From Magnetococcales bacterium (GTDB lineage: Bacteria; Pseudomonadota; Magnetococcia; Magnetococcales; DC0425bin3), in assembly GCA_015228935.1 (NCBI GenBank), contig JADGCO010000031.1, positions 1 through 43,275 on the forward strand: a DNA stretch of 43,275 bases. Reading direction: 5' to 3'. This document shows positions 26,226 to 34,375 of the stretch, one piece after another; the first letter of the stretch is position 1; each line of letters starts with the position of its first letter. A program made the position numbers and the translations under genes. Below the pieces are notes generated by a model. It saw nothing but the letters and a program-made list of their open reading frames with translations, did not search any database and was not told where the DNA came from.

Positions 26226-26420
26226 TCACGCGACGGCGTATTCCACCGATTTTGGATCGTCCATGCGTTTGCTGGCCTCCAGAATCTCCATGCCGACCAG
26301 GTTCCCTTTCTTGTCGTAGTCCATGATGACGCCGGGTTTTTCTTCGTCGCTCTCTTCGACAGGTGTATTCGAGAAGAGGATGCGAAGAACATCGACTTCC
26401 GGGTCATAGGTCACTTTCAT
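26226..26420 (-). CDS. DUF2283 family protein, likely antitoxin-like
   Basis: A 64-residue protein matching DUF2283 along its whole length: MKVTYDPEVDVLRILFS, then PVEES, then PGVIMDYDKKGNLVGMEIL and EASKR. The structure is expected to be a small beta sheet. Its ATG overlaps the stop of the upstream gene in the sequence ATGA, so the two are translationally coupled. The pairing with a DUF4258 protein is a common toxin-antitoxin-like arrangement in which the DUF2283 protein would be the antidote. That role is inferred from the arrangement. Confidence 0.85.
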   Translation of the reverse strand: MKVTYDPEVDVLRILFSNTPVEESDEEKPGVIMDYDKKGNLVGMEILEASKRMDDPKSVEYAVA

Positions 26421-26677
26421 GGTGTTCTCCAGTACTTCTCGATCTTGCTGGTGCGATAGACCGTGACAACCACTGCGGGATCAGCCAGTGGGTTCACGAT
26501 GACCCGGACCAGAAACAAGCGGCCATCCTCGAAACGCACCTGCGACTGACAGGCAATCAGGTCGTCCCGTTCCGCGACGACCTGCTGCGGGTGGCACAGA
26601 ACCTCCTCCACGATCTCCGGGCCAATGCCACGCATTGCCATCTCCCGGGTGACGTGGCGCGAAAGGCGATGGTTCAA
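26417..26677 (-). CDS. DUF4258 family protein, likely toxin-like
   Basis: An 86-residue basic protein. TTG 26677 is the likely start, with GGAGG seven bases upstream. The sequence LSRHVTREMAMRGIGPEIVEEVLCHP, then a beta-rich part (GRLFLVRVIVNP and VVVTVYRTSKIEKYW) fits DUF4258, a RelE/BrnT-like small fold often paired with DUF2283. It would be the toxin of the pair by analogy. It lies downstream of degP in the opposite sense of dependence: the degP stop is 160 bases upstream of this start, so the pair may have its own promoter. Confidence 0.75.
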   Translation of the reverse strand: MNHRLSRHVTREMAMRGIGPEIVEEVLCHPQQVVAERDDLIACQSQVRFEDGRLFLVRVIVNPLADPAVVVTVYRTSKIEKYWRTP

Positions 26678-26836
26678 GAAAATCCTCCCATGCGATTGTC
26701 ACCCCACATTTCAAAGACAGCCCTTTCTCCGACAGGGTTCCCGCCATCACATCGAAGGGAACGAAATCTGGTGGTGTCCACGGATGACCTGACCGATGGC
26801 TTTGGGCAATCAGGAAGCGCACGGACAACACACGCC

Positions 26837-28240
26837 TCAGCGCACGAGAATAAACAACCCCTGACCATCCCGTTCAATATTCAGCAGGAGCTGCCGTTGC
26901 GAGCGCCCGGCGGCCTTGGTCAGATCGTCGAACTCCTTGACGACCTGACGATTGACCGACAGGATGCGGTCACCAGGGCGCAAACCGATACGCCAAGCCG
27001 GTGAATTTTCCCGCACACTGGCGACCAGGATCCCCTCCCCGCCTTCTTCCCCTTTGCCGGTTTTGATTTCGAGCAGGGCACCCTCCAGACGGGGGTTGGC
27101 TTCCTTGCCTTCCAGACGCAACGACTCCGGCAAGGAGACGATGGCCTTGACCTCCTGGACCTTGCCATCACGGATAAACTTGATCTGAACCTCTTCACCC
27201 ACCCGCACCAGACCGATGATGTTGCGCAGGGTGGCGGCGTTGCGGATTTCGCGGCCATTGGCTTCGATGACGACATCGCCCCGGCGCAACCCGGCACGTT
27301 GTGCCCCGGAACCGGGCACCACATTGCCCACCACGGCACCCCCCACCCGATCCAGGCCAAAGGCTGTGGCCAAATCTGCCGTCAAATCCTGGGATTGTAC
27401 CCCCAGCAGACCGCGACGCACCTCGCCGTTGTCAACCAGTTGGGTCATGATTTGCCGGACCATGTTGACCGGGATGGCAAAACCGATCCCGACATTGCCA
27501 CCACCACGGGCCAGAATGGCCGTATTGATGCCCACCAGTTCGCCACGCAGATTGACCAGGGCACCCCCGGAGTTGCCCGGATTGATGGAGGCATCGGTCT
27601 GAATGAAATCCTCGTATCCTTCGATACCCAAACCATTCCGACCCATGGCGCTGACGATACCAGAGGTCACCGTCGATCCCAGACCAAATGGATTGCCGAT
27701 GGCCACCACAAAATCCCCGACCCGCAAATGATCCGAATCGCCAATGTGCAAAGCGGTCAGACGTTCTGCCGGAATCTGTACCACGGCAATGTCGGTCGCG
27801 GCATCTTCACCCACTTTGCGGGCCTGGAGATTGCGGCCATCCGCCAGGGTGATGGTAATCTCCTGGGCATTTTTGATCACATGATTGTTGGTCAGGACAT
27901 ACCCTTTGGCGGCATCCATCAACACCCCGGACCCCAGGCTGCGCTGGATTTGTTCGCGGGGCTGTGCCCGACTGTTCGGCATATCGAAAAAATATCGAAA
28001 CAAGGGATCACTCAATAACGGATGGTCGGCGGTCTGGATGCGGGAACTCGTGTGAATATTGACCACAGCCGGCATCACTTTTTCCAGCATGGGGGCCAGG
28101 CTTGGCATGGGTGTACCCGCCACCTCAGTTGGCCAAAATCCGGCCTGGGAACCTGCCGGATACGCCAACAAGATCGATACGGACAATGCCATGCCCAACG
28201 ACCGACGCCACAGGGAGCGCTTGTTGCCAAATCCGTCCAT
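26837..28240 (-). CDS. degP: Periplasmic serine protease of the DegP/HtrA family
   Basis: A 467-residue periplasmic protease and chaperone for misfolded envelope proteins. A signal peptide ends near GSQA (residue 33). The catalytic triad is His120 (TNNHVI), Asp150 (TDIAVV) and Ser224 (GNSGGAL). Two PDZ domains follow at about 265-355 (GLLGVQSQDL then GLRRGDVVIEANG) and 375-460 (NSPAWRIGLRPGDRILSVN). The ATG at 28240 has AGGAGAG about six bases upstream. The NUDIX gene ends 19 bases before the start, so both may share a transcript. DegQ or MucD would be equally valid names. Confidence 0.94.
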   Translation of the reverse strand: MDGFGNKRSLWRRSLGMALSVSILLAYPAGSQAGFWPTEVAGTPMPSLAPMLEKVMPAVVNIHTSSRIQTADHPLLSDPLFRYFFDMPNSRAQPREQIQRSLGSGVLMDAAKGYVLTNNHVIKNAQEITITLADGRNLQARKVGEDAATDIAVVQIPAERLTALHIGDSDHLRVGDFVVAIGNPFGLGSTVTSGIVSAMGRNGLGIEGYEDFIQTDASINPGNSGGALVNLRGELVGINTAILARGGGNVGIGFAIPVNMVRQIMTQLVDNGEVRRGLLGVQSQDLTADLATAFGLDRVGGAVVGNVVPGSGAQRAGLRRGDVVIEANGREIRNAATLRNIIGLVRVGEEVQIKFIRDGKVQEVKAIVSLPESLRLEGKEANPRLEGALLEIKTGKGEEGGEGILVASVRENSPAWRIGLRPGDRILSVNRQVVKEFDDLTKAAGRSQRQLLLNIERDGQGLFILVR

Positions 28241-28259
28241 TGCCTCTCTCCTTTTTCGC

Positions 28260-28700
28260 TCAATCCACCCGCACGGGGGCCACCTCTCCAGTTTCGCGAA
28301 AATGGCGATAATCCGCCAGGATCAAAGCGTGGTCAAAGGCCAACTCGGTGGGAAGTTCCGCCAGGGTGAAAATTCCCAAAGACTTGGCATCATCCGCAGC
28401 CACGGGCATGCCTTCTCCCTCGGCCACATAGACCGGGGTGCAGGTATGCAGACGGGGATCCCGAGCCGGGTCCGAGTAGACACCCAGCAAGGTTCGCAAC
28501 CGCACCTGCATGGAAATTTCTTCCTGGATTTCCCGCAAGGCGGCACGTTCCACCCGTTCCCCCCGATCCACAAAGCCGCCCGGCAAGGCCCAGCCAAGGG
28601 GAGGATTGCGCCTTTGGATCAAAACAATGGGTCGCTCGGGGCGATCCACGAGTTCGACGATGACATCCACGGTCAAATAGGGGGTCTCTGGGGAAAACAT
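28260..28700 (-). CDS. NUDIX hydrolase
   Basis: A 146-residue pyrophosphohydrolase acting on some nucleoside diphosphate linked to another moiety. The Nudix box is clear at residues 42-64: G42-x5-E48-x7-R56-E57-x2-E60-E61, with the usual Gly after EE-x replaced by Ser. The motif context PPLGWALPGGFVDRGE resembles ADP-ribose pyrophosphatase and related house-cleaning enzymes; the substrate cannot be told from the sequence. It precedes degP on the same strand. Confidence 0.9.
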   Translation of the reverse strand: MFSPETPYLTVDVIVELVDRPERPIVLIQRRNPPLGWALPGGFVDRGERVERAALREIQEEISMQVRLRTLLGVYSDPARDPRLHTCTPVYVAEGEGMPVAADDAKSLGIFTLAELPTELAFDHALILADYRHFRETGEVAPVRVD

Positions 28701-28715
28701 TTTAATTTCCTTTGG

Positions 28716-29480
28716 CTATGGGGTTGACTCGACGTGCCCCTCACGATGGGTGGCCCGTTCGAGAGCAGTCGTTAAATCCGTGTAGAAGGCAACAAAACTT
28801 TCCATCTTTATCCGATCAATTTGCAGATGACCCTGTCGGATCCAATCCGTCATTTTATTGCAGTCCCACGTTTCTCCCATGGCTTCTTCCAACTTTTTTT
28901 TCAGCGAGTTGGGTGAGGCATCATTGCCGGAAGACTCTTCCAGTTTCTGGCAACCCTGGTACGGATTCACTTTCCAGGCACACAGCAGCCAGGCCTCGGA
29001 TTTTGGATTGGGCACCATGGGTACGCCCAGGCGATACCCCGCCATCTCAAACCCCCGGCGTATGGAATCCACTTTCAGTTTCCAAAAATTGACTGGTGAA
29101 CTGCTGGTGCCATCGCTGTCGTTGAATAAAACAGCCATAACCCGAGCTGAATCTTCTCTACTGCCCCAGGCTTGCGCCTCCTGTCCCAGGGCTTGCGCCT
29201 GTCGTTCAAAATGCTTTACATCCCTCTTCCCGGGAGACAACACAGCATTTTGTCTTCTGATTTTAATCTTTTTCGCCAACTCGACCAACCTGCTTCGATG
29301 CAGCAGGCGCACAGATTCGGAGTCCAGGGGAGAGTCATTCAATTTTTGTTTGACCACACAATCCACCAGGGCAGCCATGGGTCCGGGATGAAAATCCTGC
29401 CCCATGGCATCAAACAGGTGCGGCGCACAGGCACCCATATCCGCCGGGCCTTCACCGCTCAATAAATACAATAATTTCAT
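28716..29480 (-). CDS. TOPRIM/DUF4276-like protein paired with an AAA ATPase
   Basis: A 254-residue protein. Its opening KLLYLLSGEGPADMGA has the shape of the first TOPRIM strand and its conserved Glu (sEGxxD), and AVLFNDSDGT near residue 117-124 fits the second acidic motif. The phrase PNPKSEAWLLCAW resembles the P-x2-EaWLLa block of DUF4276/RloB-type proteins. The start ATG overlaps the stop of the ATPase gene in ATGA, so the two are made together. TOPRIM-type nucleases coupled to ABC/AAA15-type ATPases are the plan of OLD-like and AbiL-type defence systems. The family call rests on short motifs and is moderate. Confidence 0.6.
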   Translation of the reverse strand: MKLLYLLSGEGPADMGACAPHLFDAMGQDFHPGPMAALVDCVVKQKLNDSPLDSESVRLLHRSRLVELAKKIKIRRQNAVLSPGKRDVKHFERQAQALGQEAQAWGSREDSARVMAVLFNDSDGTSSSPVNFWKLKVDSIRRGFEMAGYRLGVPMVPNPKSEAWLLCAWKVNPYQGCQKLEESSGNDASPNSLKKKLEEAMGETWDCNKMTDWIRQGHLQIDRIKMESFVAFYTDLTTALERATHREGHVESTP

Positions 29481-30697
29481 CTGTCACGGGTCTCTTCGCT
29501 TATCACTTCATCATCCCGGTCTTTTTCCAGGGCACTACGCACAACCTCATCCAGAGGCGTGTCCGCATAGACCTCACCGGGTCCCAAAGATGCGAGTTTT
29601 TCTGCCGGTGCCGGAAGATCAAAATAACGTCTGGCTCGCGTTATCCCTTGCGGAGTACGATACAATAAAATCACTCCTTCCCGGGCTACGTCATCTGGCA
29701 AAAAATTTAAAATCTGGGGACTATGCGTCGTTACAATGATCTGTTGTGGAGCATCCAACAGGTGTCGGACCAGTTTACCCACCAATTCCTGGTTCATGCC
29801 ATTTTCGATTTCGTCGAAAAGCAATAAAGGATGCTGGGTCATGGTCTGGGCAAGGATGGCCAGTTGCCGCAAAAGACCATCATTAATATGGCGAGCCTCT
29901 GTTGTCATAAAGATATCATTATCTTTATAATGTTCAAAAAAGAGCATTTTCTTCCATCCCCCACGCAATGAAAGAACATCCAACGATTCAAAATCCGGGG
30001 CAAAATTTTTCAGATATTTTTCAAGAATATTTTTCTTGTCAATTGACAATTCCGAAAGAAACGCAGATAATTTTTCTCCGCCAATACCAATACCTTCTGC
30101 GGTTCTGGCTCGCTGACGCATCAGGTTGGGTGCCAATAGTTCCAGAGATTTTATTTCCTGAAAATATTTCTTTAATAAAATGATGGCTTGTTTATGTTGT
30201 CCAAGATTGGCCTCTTTCAATTGAGAAAGGATGGACCCTTGATATTCAAAAGAAATTGGATTTTCCGCACCCTGAGCCACCCAATATTTTCCATTCATAA
30301 CGTGCAGGACATCTAGACGGTATGTTTTATCCTCAACGACCAAGGCATTTACATCAGCACACCCAAAGTATATTTTTTCCGAGGTGCATCGCAGTTGTAC
30401 AATGTTGAATTTTCCCTCCCAACAGATTACATCATTATCAATAAGATCCAATACGACATGAAAACTAATAATTCGTTTCCGTTTTTCAAACGAGCAAAGC
30501 AGATCACTGGCAGACCACTCTCTTTGTACCAGCCATTCCTTTATATTACCACTCATTACCTGGGACAAAAAATCAATTGCCTGTAACAAAGTAGTTTTGC
30601 CCGCTCCGTTCAGTCCCACAAGACAGGTGAATTTGGCCAGAGGTATAGGAAAGCCTATCAGTGATTTGAAATTATCAATTTGTATCTCTTGGATCAC
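29477..30697 (-). CDS. AAA (ABC-type, AAA15/RecF-like) ATPase
   Basis: A 406-residue ATPase. GTG 30697 is preferred because GGGAAAG lies upstream; TTG 30718 has nothing. IQEIQIDNFKSLIGFPIPL is the typical opening of AAA15/RecF/OLD-type ATPases. Walker A is GLNGAGKTT (28-36). Walker B (LLLFDEIENGMN) and the switch region VTTHSPQIL lie in the last third, separated by a long, A+T-richer middle region that would form the coiled-coil or insert domain. The next gene encodes a TOPRIM-like protein and overlaps by four bases. Together they probably form a two-component defence or DNA-processing module. Confidence 0.85.
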   Translation of the reverse strand: MIQEIQIDNFKSLIGFPIPLAKFTCLVGLNGAGKTTLLQAIDFLSQVMSGNIKEWLVQREWSASDLLCSFEKRKRIISFHVVLDLIDNDVICWEGKFNIVQLRCTSEKIYFGCADVNALVVEDKTYRLDVLHVMNGKYWVAQGAENPISFEYQGSILSQLKEANLGQHKQAIILLKKYFQEIKSLELLAPNLMRQRARTAEGIGIGGEKLSAFLSELSIDKKNILEKYLKNFAPDFESLDVLSLRGGWKKMLFFEHYKDNDIFMTTEARHINDGLLRQLAILAQTMTQHPLLLFDEIENGMNQELVGKLVRHLLDAPQQIIVTTHSPQILNFLPDDVAREGVILLYRTPQGITRARRYFDLPAPAEKLASLGPGEVYADTPLDEVVRSALEKDRDDEVISEETRDR

Positions 30698-30833
30698 GAT
30701 CTGCTTTCCCAGGATCAATCAAAATCAATCTGCGAGAGACATCCGAAAGGCCACCACTTTTTAATTGAAACTGCAACAGAGAAAATATTTTTATATCACT
30801 GCATTATTTTTGCAACTGAAAAAGAAAAAAACC

Positions 30834-30871
30834 CTGGGGGAGTGAACTCCCCCAGACCCCCTCCTTTTTTT
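30834..30871. terminator. Bidirectional hairpin terminator
   Basis: CTGGGGGAG (30834-30842) and CTCCCCCAG (30847-30855) form a perfect 9-bp stem around TGAA. On the + strand it is followed by ACCCCCTCC and seven Ts; on the minus strand by GG and seven Ts. It ends the secretin gene on the minus strand. The style matches the elements at 14660 and 17477. Confidence 0.75.
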
Positions 30872-30881
30872 ATTCGTTTTT

Positions 30882-33275
30882 TCAATAAGATGCCACTTTT
30901 GCCTGAATCCCGGTTTCATTGGCAACACGAACCTGCGCCTGTTCGGCCTCGGCCAGGTTTTGATAGGGACCGGAGCGCACTCTCTGGAAATTCTTGCCGT
31001 TCACATCGGCACTTTCCTGGAAGGCGGGCAGACCACTTTTGGTCACCTTTTGATGGAGTTCATTGGCGTTGGCCTTGTCGGTGAAGGCTCCCAGTTCCAG
31101 GTAGAAATTTCCCCGGACGGCACTGCTGCCACCCGCAGCCATGGCGGTTTGTTGCGGAACGGGTGCGGTATTCTGTTGGGTTTGCGGTGTCCCGCCGGAG
31201 GCCGGATGCGGCGGCAGTTCAACAGGGGATTGCACACCACCCGGGGCACGGGATTCAGGCACCGCCGGCAACAAATCCCCGCCTCCAACCACCCCACCCG
31301 CATGACCCATGCCACCACCACCTTGTTTACTGAAATCCAGGTAGGGACCCGGGCGGGAGGCATTCATGGCCGCCTCGGGCGACCGGAGAATCTGCGGACG
31401 TTGCCCGGGCGTGATCCGCCCCACTTCCGGTGCCTTTTCCGTCCCCTCTTCGGGGGGGGGTGCCAGGGCCGGCGTGATTTTTTGCACAATGGGCGTCGAA
31501 ACAACCCCTCCCCCGCCGGCAAAATTCACCCCGCCCGCACCAGCCCTGCCCCGCCGTCCGGAGACCACAATCGGGCGCAGAAAAATGACAAGTTCGGTCT
31601 TGGTGATTTGATCATCGGTGTATTTGAACATGTTGCCCAACACCGGCAAATCCTGCAAGCCCGGCACACCCGAGGTGGTTTTGTCCATCTTGTCCTGCAT
31701 CAACCCCCCCATCACGGCCACCTGACCACTGTGAACCCGCAACATGGACTCCATCTCCCGGACGCGAATCTCGGGAATGAGATTGGGGGATTCCACGCCG
31801 GTCAACGTGTTGCCCCGCACGAGACCCGGGTTGGGATCGTTGACCCAGCGGCTGATGCTGGAAATGGTGGGCCGGACATTCATGCTGACCACATCATTGG
31901 CATCGATCTGCGGCGTCACACTCATGACCAGACCCACCGGAACCGTGTGAATCTGGGTGTTGTACATCGGTGAATTGTGTTGGGTCGTCCCGGTCAGGGA
32001 GACAGTCGTGTTGCCACCCTGCGATGGCTGGGCACTCAGGGAAAAATATATTTTGTTTTCCACCACCTTGAGGATGGCGGTTTGATTGTTCAGGGCCATG
32101 ATCTTGGGGCTGGACAGCACCTTGACATTGCCAAACTGCCCAAGGGCACGCACCGTGGCCGCCACGGTACTGTTTCCGCCACTGCCGCTGCTCTTGATGG
32201 GCAAGGAAAAAAACGGCATGCCGGCCCCGTTTCCGGAGTTATCCTTCCATTGCGAGCCATAATTGACCGCATCGGTGACCAGGCGACCCGCCGCATTCAG
32301 GATACCCGCCGGGGTATTGGTCAGGTTGACCCAGTCCACCCCTCCCTGATACCGATCATTCAATTCCACTTCAACCACGGTCGATTCGATCAAAACCTGC
32401 CGATGCACATTTTCCAACACCCGGTCCAGGAGTTCCCTGATCTGGGCATGCTGTGACGTGGTGGCAAAGATGGTCAAAACCCCCGCTTCCTGATTGATGG
32501 AGACGATGCCCGGCTTCTGGTTGCCATCCTGACCATCGGCACGGTTTTCTTCCTGGGCAAGGCGTTTCTGATTCTGGCTCAAGACCGATTGAATGCTGCG
32601 GGTCAAGGAGTCCCAGAACTGGTTTTTGGACCGGTTGACCATCCGGGTTTCCGACTGGTTGGAATCCACTCCCATGGCTTCTTTACGATTCCGCCTGCCA
32701 CCATCGAGCTGCGACGAAATATTGATGGAACTCTCCGTCCCGCGATCCAGGTTGACATAATCGACCTGATACATGCGCATGAAAGGCCGATCCGGGGAGA
32801 TGATGATCACATTGTCGCGAATCTGGTAACGCACATTGGCCTGTTTGGCCACCCGGCTCATGATCTGCGGCAAGGTCTGGTTGACGGCACTCAGGGTGAT
32901 GCGGGCATTGATGCCGGGATAGATATCCACATTCATTTTGGCATCGCGGGCCAATCCGACCACAAAATCCCGCACCGGCATCTGGCTCACCGAAATGGTA
33001 TACAGTTCGCCCCCGCGTTTGTCGTCCATCTCGTCCATGTCCGAACGGACTTCATCGTCACCAGCCGCAGAGGGACCCGTGCGCTCTTCGAAGGTGGATT
33101 CCGGCGGATGGGTCGGCTGGAGGTAATGTTCCTTGCTCGGCATCAGCGCAGATTTGTGGCCACAACCGGCCAACAAAGTACACGCCGCCAGAATCCCCAG
33201 CCAAACGGGGCCGGTTCTGCCCGCCAGCTTCTGCTCTTGAGCCGACCTTGTCTCTTGCCGCTTCATCCACGTCAT
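30882..33275 (-). CDS. mshL: MshL-like secretin lipoprotein with C-terminal SPOR domain
   Basis: A 797-residue outer-membrane secretin of the type IV pilus/MSHA branch. ATG 33275 puts the lipoprotein signal (LGILAACTLLAGC) near the N-terminus; longer frames do not. An N-terminal domain (ISVSQMPVRDFVVGLARDAK) is followed by the MshL-style Secretin_N region and the secretin core from about residue 300 (RQVLIESTVVEVELNDRYQG) to 560 (MGGLMQDKMDKTTSGVPGL). A Pro/Gly-rich linker leads to a SPOR domain in the last 75 residues (YLELGAFTDKANANELHQKV then FQRVRSGPYQNLAEAEQAQ). SPOR binds septal, denuded glycan. The rest of an msh cluster is not in the window. Confidence 0.88.
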   Translation of the reverse strand: MTWMKRQETRSAQEQKLAGRTGPVWLGILAACTLLAGCGHKSALMPSKEHYLQPTHPPESTFEERTGPSAAGDDEVRSDMDEMDDKRGGELYTISVSQMPVRDFVVGLARDAKMNVDIYPGINARITLSAVNQTLPQIMSRVAKQANVRYQIRDNVIIISPDRPFMRMYQVDYVNLDRGTESSINISSQLDGGRRNRKEAMGVDSNQSETRMVNRSKNQFWDSLTRSIQSVLSQNQKRLAQEENRADGQDGNQKPGIVSINQEAGVLTIFATTSQHAQIRELLDRVLENVHRQVLIESTVVEVELNDRYQGGVDWVNLTNTPAGILNAAGRLVTDAVNYGSQWKDNSGNGAGMPFFSLPIKSSGSGGNSTVAATVRALGQFGNVKVLSSPKIMALNNQTAILKVVENKIYFSLSAQPSQGGNTTVSLTGTTQHNSPMYNTQIHTVPVGLVMSVTPQIDANDVVSMNVRPTISSISRWVNDPNPGLVRGNTLTGVESPNLIPEIRVREMESMLRVHSGQVAVMGGLMQDKMDKTTSGVPGLQDLPVLGNMFKYTDDQITKTELVIFLRPIVVSGRRGRAGAGGVNFAGGGGVVSTPIVQKITPALAPPPEEGTEKAPEVGRITPGQRPQILRSPEAAMNASRPGPYLDFSKQGGGGMGHAGGVVGGGDLLPAVPESRAPGGVQSPVELPPHPASGGTPQTQQNTAPVPQQTAMAAGGSSAVRGNFYLELGAFTDKANANELHQKVTKSGLPAFQESADVNGKNFQRVRSGPYQNLAEAEQAQVRVANETGIQAKVASY

Positions 33276-33575
33276 CGCACCAGCCACCTTGCCGTCAAGA
33301 GATTGACCACTCCTGACCACAACCCGTTGCTTGCCAGCAGAACAGATTGATTTCAGGATTGAAAATCTAAAACCCGGATTTGACCCGCAGGTCATGTCCC
33401 GGCATGACCCTGAAGACAGCAATAGATGGACCAATGGTGAAAAAACAATCCGTTACGTTGTTGACAGGCCACCTTTGCGAACCTGGTGTTCTGCCATATA
33501 TTCCAACCTGCCACCATGGGTGGTTATTCATTGCTTTATTCTGTCGATTTCTTTCACCTGATGGGTTAACATTTC
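33276..33575. other. Intergenic region between the secretin and higBA
   Basis: Three hundred bases separate two divergent genes. A TTGACA box at 33461-33466 points toward higB but lacks a good -10 at the right distance. No other signal or gene is seen. Confidence 0.4.
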
Positions 33576-33920
33576 ATGGAAGTCGTCTTTCGCAACCGAA
33601 AGTTGGAAAAAGAATGTAACAGCATAAAGCTTCTGCAAAGGGCCTACGGGGTCAAGCAGGCCAGGTTGATTGCCAACCGTCTCACGGCACTTCGATCAGC
33701 GACCAATCTCGGAGATTTCTGGCCACCTTACAAACGCTTGGGACGTTGTCACGAATTGACGGAAAACCGTTCCGGACAGTTGTCCATGGACCTGGACCAT
33801 CCATACCGCCTGATCTTCAAACCCAACAATGATCCCATTCCACAACGACCCGAAGGTGGAATCGACTGGCATCAGGTCACAGCCGTCAAGATCATTGGCG
33901 TGGAGGATACCCATGAGTAG
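33576..33920 (+). CDS. higB: HigB-like RelE-family toxin
   Basis: A 114-residue basic protein with the order of a RelE/ParE-fold toxin: MEVVFRNRKLEKECNS, a helical pair with LLQRAYGVKQARLIANRLTAL, and beta strands GQLSMDLDHPYRLIFKPN and VKIIGVEDTHE. Such toxins cut mRNA on the ribosome. It overlaps higA by eight bases, the toxin-first order typical of higBA. The ribosome binding site is weak. The sequence belongs to a longer HigB subgroup than the remnant at 9123, so the two modules are not recent duplicates. Confidence 0.85.
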   Translation: MEVVFRNRKLEKECNSIKLLQRAYGVKQARLIANRLTALRSATNLGDFWPPYKRLGRCHELTENRSGQLSMDLDHPYRLIFKPNNDPIPQRPEGGIDWHQVTAVKIIGVEDTHE

Positions 33921-34257
33921 GACGATTGCGAATCAATATGTCCCTGATTATGCCGTTCACCCCGGAGAAATCCTGGAAGAATACCTTTCCACGCTGGGAA
34001 TGACCCAGACTGAGCTGTCTGCACGTACTGGTATTGTTCTCAAGCACATCAACGAGATCATCAAGGGCAAGGCTCCGGTCACACCCGAAACCGCTCTCAA
34101 ACTGGAGCGTACCATCGGACACCCCGCCCATTTTTGGAACAACCTGCAAAAATTGTACGAAGAAACCCAGACCCGCCTGGACGACCGGGAGAGATTGGAA
34201 AACAATTTCGAGTGGTTGGGCATTGACTCAACTCAGCCTGCGTTACAAAAGCGCTGA
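33913..34257 (+). CDS. higA: HigA-family antitoxin, probably truncated by frameshift
   Basis: A 114-residue XRE-type antitoxin; ATG 33913 has TGGAGG six bases upstream inside higB. VHPGEILEEYLSTLGMTQTEL, the recognition segment TGIVLKHINEIIKGK and FWNNLQKLYEE are standard for HigA. Some HigA proteins of this type continue into an ImmA/IrrE-like metallopeptidase domain. Here the frame ends after LENNFEWLGIDSTQPALQKR, while the next frame encodes the HExxH core of such a domain (34223 onward). The present protein still has the whole DNA-binding part and could function. Confidence 0.85.
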   Translation: MSRTIANQYVPDYAVHPGEILEEYLSTLGMTQTELSARTGIVLKHINEIIKGKAPVTPETALKLERTIGHPAHFWNNLQKLYEETQTRLDDRERLENNFEWLGIDSTQPALQKR

Positions 34258-34375
34258 CCAGCTCTGGTTCACGTTCATCCATGAAGCGGGCCATCGCCTG
34301 CTGCCTTTCAATTTCATCTCTCGTGCCTTACTATCACCTGATATGAAACGTTTGCCGCAGGAGTCTGCCCCATGA
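34223..34375 (+). pseudogene. Out-of-frame remnant of an ImmA/IrrE-like metallopeptidase domain
   Basis: In the frame one base off from higA, positions 34223-34300 read LTQLSLRYKSADQLWFTFIH then EAGHRLL. The HEAGH at 34280-34294 is the zinc-binding motif of the ImmA/IrrE family (COG2856), and LSLRYK-x2-D-x2-WFTF-x-HEAGH is the usual context. The approximately 100 residues that normally link the helix-turn-helix to this motif are missing, so deletion plus frameshift has destroyed the domain. The open frame ends at 34375 in an ATGA overlap with ubiE. Confidence 0.7.

Noticed and set aside
26481-26831. A 116-codon minus-strand frame upstream of the DUF4258 gene
   Set aside because: Its second half is a shifted reading of the DUF4258 gene, and the first half has no recognisable similarity or start site.
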